Below are positions 58,404 through 64,000 of a stretch of DNA of 64,000 nucleotides, in pieces; the stretch's first letter is position 1, and each line of letters begins with the position of its first letter. Source of the DNA: Craterostigma plantagineum. Its lineage: Eukaryota; Streptophyta; Magnoliopsida; Lamiales; Linderniaceae. The stretch lies in assembly GCA_027422505.1 (NCBI GenBank), contig JAPQWV010000002.1, positions 30,234,501 through 30,298,500 of the forward strand, in the 5' to 3' direction. A program made the translations under genes and the position numbers. The notes under the pieces were generated by a model. The model did no database searches. It was given only the letters and a program-made list of their open reading frames with translations, and was not told the DNA's origin.

Positions 58404-60246
58404 ATGGTATCAGAGCCGAAGGTGTTAACGGAGTCGACAGAGCCGATGATGTCGCCAGAGCCGATGGTGTCAATGGAGTCGAGGTGGATAGCAGATGTCC
58501 ACATGTTAGTCCCGCAACTCACGGAGAATAACTACGCAAGGTGGAGCGTAGAAATGAAGGCTTTGCTTGAAGAGCAAGACTTATGGAAAATCGTCGAAGA
58601 CGAAGATACCCGACCCGATACGACGGGGTATACAAGATCGCAACATAAGACTTGGCGAGCTCCTTTCACAGAAAATAATATCGCGATCCTCACCATCTAC
58701 TATGCCATAGAAGGTACCTGTTGTAGCAGAGAGATAGGCGATATGAGAAAAGCAAAGGAAGCCTGGGAACTGTTGGAGAAAGCGTATAAAGTCGCTGATA
58801 GCAGCAACGAAGTTCAACCACAAAAACAAGGCGAACTTGAGACGGCGAAGGAGGACGATAAGAAGGTTGAAGGCGAACACGTACGAGAAGATGGTGACGC
58901 CGAGACCGAGCGTGATAAAGATCACGCTGAGCCGGTGGTGGAAAAGAAAAAAGTCGAACCACCACTAAAACCCGAGACGGGAAAAGAAGAAGGCGAATCA
59001 TCAAAGATGAAAGGCGATGGCGATGGCGATGAAGAGGAGGAAATATATCCAAAGGCCGAGGAGCCCGTGGAAGAAGAAAAGAAGAAAGAAGTTCCAAACG
59101 AAGGAGAGCTCGAGAAAGAAGAGGCGGTCGAAGAAACGCCGCCACGACAACCACCTGAGAAAGTCGAGGAGATCGACGCGAATACATCGGAAGATGCCGA
59201 TGAGATGAAAAACAAAATCGCCGAATCCATGCATGTGTCGTCGAAGGCGAACGTAAAAGCCATGGAGACACACGGCGGTGAGGCTGTTGAAGAAATAACC
59301 CAGCAGGCTGAAGAAGCCATGCGAAGAGAGAACCAGGAGCGCGGCGTGAAAGAGACGACCTGCGCAGCCACGACGGAGGCCATGCGACCTGTTGTCGATA
59401 AAGTCACGACACAGAAGACTGGAGAACCTACGGAGGCCAGTCTTAACGAGAAAGAACGCGTTAACACGGAAAAAGCGCGCCAGAAAGAAAAAGAGGTAAA
59501 AGAATGGATTGAGGCGAGGAACAAACTCGAGACCTACATGAATATCTTGAGGAGTCGAACCAAGCTCGCCAGCAAATTAGATGCGGACAAGAAAGACGAG
59601 ATCGCGACGACGACCAAGGAGGTCCCCAAGCTGATGGGCGATAACCAAAATCTGAAAGAAAAAGAGATCGATGAGAACTGCAGAAAAATCGCAGAAGAGG
59701 TTACTAGCGATGCGCTCGTGAACAACCAGACGGAGCAGTACATGGTCACCACCATGGAGGAGATTAACGAGAAAGAGTATGAAGGATTCGACAAGCCAGA
59801 TCCTGGCGATGAGCCGACGAGCCTGACGGGCTACGTCACGAAGATGGAAGAAAAACATGCCTATATTTATTACAAGGCCTATGAAACCGAAAAGGCCATA
59901 GAGAAATCCCTAGTCTTCGACGCTCAAGGAAGAAGTACTACGAGCTTTTGCACGCGGTTGATGCGATCGACGAATATGCAGTCGTGAAGTTGAAAGAATA
60001 CGATAAAAGGAAGTTGATCTTCATCACTAAAGAGCAGATGAAGCTGGACGACGAAACTAAGGAAGTAGAAGAGATATCGTCTACGATACGGTCGCCGACT
60101 CACCCAACTATCTGGTAACTGGCGAGTACGACTGGACAACAAATATGGAGATAATAACGAAGGCAATTATCGACGGCAAATGGCTAGCCGCGACATACGA
60201 CATACGAAAGAGAGTCAAGTTTAAGAAATGGCGAAATATCGTGAAC
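58404..60246 (+). CDS. Gag-like charged protein of the pol-less LTR element, copy 2
   Basis: The main frame runs 58404-59987 (527 aa). Residues about 35-130 look like the N-terminal domain of copia gag (LTENNYARWSVEMKALLEEQ, then AKEAWELLEKAYK). From about 135 to 430 the chain is extremely rich in Glu, Lys, Ala and Thr (EETPPRQPPEKVEE, AVEEITQQAEEAMRRE), a likely extended coiled or disordered region. There is no zinc knuckle, protease or reverse transcriptase. A C-terminal section conserved with copy 1 continues through two single-base frame changes near 59930 and 60075: KKYYELLHAVDAIDEYA, KLIFITKEQMKLDD, DSPNYLVTGEYDWTTN and KAIIDGKWLAATYD. The ATG overlaps the primer-binding site. Function unknown. 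Confidence 0.7.
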
Positions 60247-60267
60247 ATTGAGATTAAGGGGGGAATT

Positions 60268-60767
60268 TGTTAGACTAATCTCAATGTAGAGCCCACAACA
60301 ATAGAACAAAACATACGAGCAGCCAAATAAGACAAATAGTGAAGAAGAAAAAGAAAGAAGCTAAGTAAGAAACGGATCCGAGCGAAGAAAAATAAATGTG
60401 AAGAAGAAAAAGAACCCACGCGTGAAGAGCAGCCAAAATCAACTAAGCAGCAAAAGGAATAGTACCAAATCTTGGAAATCAAATCTACGCTGAGATCCTG
60501 CACGATTTAGCATTTTAATAATAGATATGCATGTTAAGTTATATACTATATATATGCATGCATGTATGTGTGTAATGAAGTGAGTGGAGAAGTGAGTGTG
60601 TGGTGAGTGGAGGAAAAGAAAAGGCAAGGCACATAGTGCCATGTGAGCTTAGGTGAGTTTGTTTAGAAAAAAGAGAGAAGGCACGTTGATGTGCATGTAA
60701 TATAAAAAAATTGTTAAGTAAAAGATCTTCCTCTTCGTTCGTTCTTCTACAATAAAATAAAACAACA
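60268..60767 (+). repeat. Right LTR of pol-less element copy 2
   Basis: 500 bp, near-identical to 57898-58401 with small indels. Preceded by the polypurine tract and followed by TAACC. Confidence 0.92.
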
Positions 60768-60995
60768 TAACCAGTGGGCTGCGTGGATGACAAGGCTAGG
60801 TAAAGAAAAGGGCAGAGCAAACAAGATAGTAGGCATGATAATGACGGCTATAGCGTATCATAAATGGCGAGAGCGGAACAAGAGGATTCACTGTCAACAA
60901 GTGCTCGACGTGGCAACCGTGGTACTTACTAAAGACGTGAAGGATCGGCTGCTAATTTGTGCCAGGAACACTACAAAAGAGAAACAAATATATTG
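60768..60995 (+). pseudogene. LINE-type zf-RVT fragment, right part
   Basis: Continuation of the ORF at 57525: WAAWMTRLGKEKGRANKIV, then MIMTAIAYHKWRERNKRIH and KDVKDRLLICARN. The order (zinc-binding domain, then a WRERN-type tail) is typical of plant LINE ORF2 C-termini. The frame ends at 60995 after running into CACTACAAAAGAG, a possible CACTA terminus. Confidence 0.65.
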
Positions 60996-61270
60996 ACCCA
61001 AAGGTTCACGGAAAATTTGTCGCCTTATTTTCTGACGGATATTTCGACCATGAGTTAGTCGATAACAATTTCAACGGAAATCACGTTGAAAAAGCATCGA
61101 ATTTCATTTTTATTGTTAGGCTTATTTATTTAGAAGTGTTCGATGGATGCTTCGTCGAAATGCTTCTTTTTTTTTTATTATTTGAATTGTTTTAAATGTG
61201 TAGGACGGGTTAGTCCGTCGGAAAGTATTCTATTTATATATTTTTATTTTTATTCCGTTCGTTGTTATAT
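60969..61270. mobile_element. Possible CACTA-type element end
   Basis: CACTACAAAAGAGAAAC at 60969 resembles the common plant CACTA terminus CACTACAAGAAAA. Downstream are GACGGATATTTCG and GGTTAGTCCGTCGGAAAG, similar to subterminal repeats of that superfamily. A matching inverted end could be TAGAATAGTG near 61917, but the 3-bp duplication does not match. No transposase is seen. Confidence 0.35.
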
Positions 61271-62114
61271 TTATGTAATGGAGTTTCGGTCGAATACTGT
61301 ATCCATTCAAGTGAAGCGATGTTTTCAAACTTTGGGAACAACAAATAACTTCCATTTGCACGTTTTCCTCAACTAACCACACGTAGCATGATTTTATACC
61401 ACATGTCGCAGATTTTTTTTTTATTTGATCATGCTTTCTCTTTTCATTTCTCAATTTATTCCATCTTTCTCCTTCTCTCACGATTCTTTTTTCTCCATGA
61501 TCAGTTCAGGTAGACGACTAAGAGCGAGCATCTTCAAACCTTCAGTCCAGAAAATAAGAAAGCGAAAGGTTGGTGACATCTCAATTCTTCCTTATTTTCT
61601 GCATAGCTTTCTTTAGTTGCAGCTTTATCGTTCTACCTGCAGCGACAGATTTAAGCAATAGTGGGGATATTTACTTTCGTTAGTTGCTTTTTTCTTACGG
61701 TGACACAGGGTAGGCTAAGGTCGAGATGCGAAGCTGTGTGCGAGGTTTTGAAGTCGTCGGAGTATCGAGGTTCGGCCGACGCTTCGAGCTGTGATATTCG
61801 GAAGTCGTCGGAGTTGCGAGGATTGGAAACCATCGGAGATACTCTGCTGCAGATTTGAGTTGTGAGGTTGGCCGCATCGGAGCTGCTAATATGAATTCCA
61901 ACAGCTATATAGAATAGTGTTTGAACTAATCGAATAGCATACTCACGTTTATGTCATCTGCTTAGTATGAGGGACTATGTAAAGGGCACTGTTTGATTAA
62001 TGAAATATTTTCATTTCTAAAAAAAAAAGAAATTGAATTCGCGTAAGGTCAGCAAGTAGCAAATCGCCACCGCTCTTGGTGTGTTGGAGTGGGTCCCACT
62101 CCACGAGCATATAT
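61271..62114. other. Gene-free stretch with a possible LINE 3' tail
   Basis: No supported gene. Direct repeats of AAGTCGTCGGAGT occur near 61751 and 61801. TTAATGAAATATTTTCATTTCT followed by a run of A (core at 61998-62027) resembles plant LINE 3' ends and would suit the LINE fragment at 57525-60995 if this is its tail. Confidence 0.3.
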
Positions 62115-62985
62115 TGTTGGAATATTCTTCGGCCAATTGACTAAAAAAATAGTTGTGTAAACAAATATAGATAAGGAAAATATGAGTAAAACTCGTTGAG
62201 TCTTCAACTGAAGCAATGTTGGGGTAACATTCGAGTCAACATCTGTTGGCCAAGAATGTTCCCTATCTCAGTTTTATCTTTCATGCCTAAAACTAATTTT
62301 ATTGATGACGTAGCATTTTTCTAGTATTGTGCAGGATATGGATAAGGGATGGAATGGATCAAACCGTGTGGAAAGAGTGTGGATAAGCTAGAGCGAAAAT
62401 AGGAAAGGAGCACGCTAAAAATAGAAGACTTGGAGCTTAAGTGAAGACCAAGCTCTTGGGAGTGACCAAGTCGTCCTAAGACGTTCATCAACTGTCCAAC
62501 TTCACTTAGTGGACGTTAGTGGACGTTATGGGTGGTCACCAAGTCACTGAAGAAGTCTCTTACAAGTTGAAGACCTATATAAGTCGAAGGACTTAATCAT
62601 TTGAAGGTACGACGAACAACGAGCGAGAAAAAGGCTTTCGAGCGAGCATTATACTTCAAAGAGAGATTGTCTTTTTAAGTCTAGCTTTTCAGAGATCAAG
62701 AGATCTTGTAGTTTGTAGAATCGTTTTTGATTCGTAGGTTTTTGCTAGACGTTTTTAACTATCCTTTTGATAGTTTGTAATTCATCTTTCTAGTGGATTT
62801 TTGCGCCTTGAGGCACGCAGCAAGTTATTTGACTTGCTGCACAGAATCATCTCTTGAGTTCATTTCGTTTCGTCTTTACTTTACTACCATTTCCGCTGTG
62901 CATAAAAAGTGAGAGTGAGTGTTAGCTCAACATCTCGTCTAACATTAGTGTGTTTTACATCCATTGTGTACGGGACCACCTTCAA
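62115..62985 (+). repeat. 5' LTR of Sirevirus-type copy 2
   Basis: About 870 bp, beginning TGTTGGAATATTCTTCGG. The right border is set by the primer-binding site at 62989 and may be off by a few bases. It contains repeated AACATTNG(A/T)G-type motifs also seen in copy 1. Confidence 0.65.
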
Positions 62986-63037
62986 AGTGGTATCAGAGCC
63001 TACGCTTGACATTACTAAGCGCTGAAGATCATCTACA

Positions 63038-64000
63038 ATGGATGTTATAAGCTCAAACCATCTCGCCAAAGTCCCCGTGTTAGACGGTTCCAATTATGCC
63101 TATTGGAAGGTTCATGTTCGGCAGTGCATCAAGTCCATCGATGTGCGAGCATGGGAAGCAGTGCTGCATGGTTATACGACTCCAAAGACTCCACAAGACG
63201 CTGATGGCGAAGTCGTGAATAAGCCGTTCGAGCAATGGACGATCGCGGAGAAGAACGCGGCCGAATACAACGACAAGGCACTCAACGCCATCTTCTCATC
63301 CGTGGACATGTTTATGTTCAAGATCATCCAGAATTGCTCTACTGCTCAAGATGCGTGGGATCTTCTCCAGAAGTACTGTGAAGGCGACGCTAGTGTGCGT
63401 GAAACCAAGCTTCGTCTTCTCCTTAGTCAGTTCGAGAACATCAGAATGAAGGAAGACGAAGATATCAGCACGTACTTTGGAAAGCTGTTGACGATCTCAA
63501 GCGAGTGTGAAGGTATCGGCGATCGAGGAGTCATACAACCTAGCAAACATGAACTTCACCGTCTTGATGAACATCTTGAAAAACTTCGAAACCAATCTCG
63601 AAGTCCAAAGGAGGGCCGCACGAGGAAAGAGTGTTGCTCTGGTCAGCCAGCCATCGAAGGAACAGATTGAGTTCGATCCCAACAACGAAGAGGACATGGC
63701 CATGGTTGTGAAGAGATTTGCAAAGTACTTCAAAAGAAGAATGTTGTACAGAATGTTGGCCCAACATTCAGAAAAGGCCAGAATGCACAAATTGAAACAT
63801 CTTCTGCTCCTCCGTTCGTTAAGCGCAAGCCATTTGGGAAGTCTGATGGGAAGAAGAAGAATATCAATTATGAGTCAGTGAGATGCTACGAATGCCAAGG
63901 CTGGGGCCACTTTGCCAACGAATGTGCAAACACACTTCGCAAGCATGGAAAGGCCATGTGGATCGACCTCTCAGACGATGAAGATGAAGAACCCTGCTAT
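63038..64000 (+). pseudogene. Gag of Sirevirus-type copy 2, frameshifted by a deletion
   Basis: Opens MDVISSNHLAKVPVLDGSNY, very close to copy 1. At about 63508 it lacks roughly 77 bp present in copy 1 (between SSEC and VKV), which shifts the frame; the reading resumes in the next frame as KVSAIEESYNLANMNF. A later frame change precedes an intact zinc knuckle CYECQGWGHFANEC near 63890, the very motif that is corrupted in copy 1. The end lies outside the window. Non-functional as seen. Confidence 0.8.

Larger units (their letters stand above)
57898..60767 (+). mobile_element. Pol-less LTR retrotransposon, copy 2
   Basis: Left LTR 57898-58401 (504 bp) and right LTR 60268-60767 (500 bp), both starting TGTTAGACTAATCTC and ending AAACAACA. 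They differ by a few small changes, so the insertion is fairly young. Primer-binding site TGGTATCAGAGCC at 58405; polypurine tract AAGGGGGGAATT before the right LTR. Target duplication TAACA/TAACC, one mismatch. The 1.87-kb interior encodes a single charged protein and no pol domain. Related by internal sequence to copy 1 at 17032, but the LTRs are diverged and share mainly the ends. Confidence 0.88.
62115..64000 (+). mobile_element. Copia retrotransposon, Sirevirus type, copy 2 (runs off the window)
   Basis: 5' LTR from TGTTGGAATATTC (62115) to about 62985, then primer-binding site TGGTATCAGAGCC at 62989. The gag gene follows and continues past the window edge. It shares the LTR block TTGAGGCACGCAGCAAG and gag with copy 1 at about 20700, but LTR similarity is patchy, so the two insertions are old or from different subfamilies. 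Confidence 0.75.

Noticed and set aside
58922..59524. 200-aa minus-strand ORF
   Set aside because: Same explanation: antisense of the charged ORF in copy 2.

Overview
This is plant nuclear DNA, almost certainly from a core eudicot. Its genes have many short introns, it carries plant-only families (a secondary-wall R2R3-MYB, a group IIc WRKY, an RBOH NADPH oxidase, a plastid-targeted MEP-pathway enzyme, the plant mobile domain), and it is crowded with plant-type transposons. The species cannot be fixed from sequence alone. All calls come from reading the sequence; no database search was run. Exon borders were set by keeping the reading frame and using GT/AG signals, with one GC/AG exception.

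Layout. 1-1.8 kb holds the end of a transposon-type plant-mobile-domain gene and a large palindromic repeat array. 1.8-9.6 kb holds a GH28 polygalacturonase (+), a group B MAP kinase (-, convergent with it), a Harbinger-type element, an inverted-repeat element and a MYB103-like regulator (-). 10.9-16 kb is a four-level nest: a Stowaway-type MITE, split by a solo LTR, split by a second solo LTR, split by a hAT MITE. 16.2-20.5 kb is a broken ACC synthase gene (-) split by a pol-less LTR retrotransposon. 20.7-24.3 kb is a truncated Sirevirus-type copia element, followed by small DNA elements. 25.4-43.7 kb is the best-preserved gene block: ispF (-), a WRKY (+), a long WDR7/rabconnectin-3-beta-like WD40 gene (-) and an RBOHF-like oxidase (+). 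44.4 kb has a tRNA-Leu(CAA). 45.4-51.9 kb is a very young LTR retrotransposon with 2.46-kb LTRs and only a gag gene. 52-57 kb has two hAT elements, a broken membrane-protein gene, a tRNA-Gly(UCC) and a broken HGGG-repeat gene. 57.5-64 kb is a LINE-type fragment split by a second copy of the pol-less LTR element, a possible CACTA end, and a second Sirevirus-type copy running off the edge.

How the genes relate. There is no operon logic here, but several intact genes fit walls, growth and defence: polygalacturonase (pectin), MYB103-like (secondary wall and lignin), the MAPK and RBOHF-like oxidase (stress signalling and reactive oxygen) and a WRKY regulator. This is family knowledge, not evidence that they act together. 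The most unusual material is in the repeats: the pol-less LTR family with a long charged ORF and a conserved tail, the LTR with about 263-bp inverted ends, and the palindromic array.
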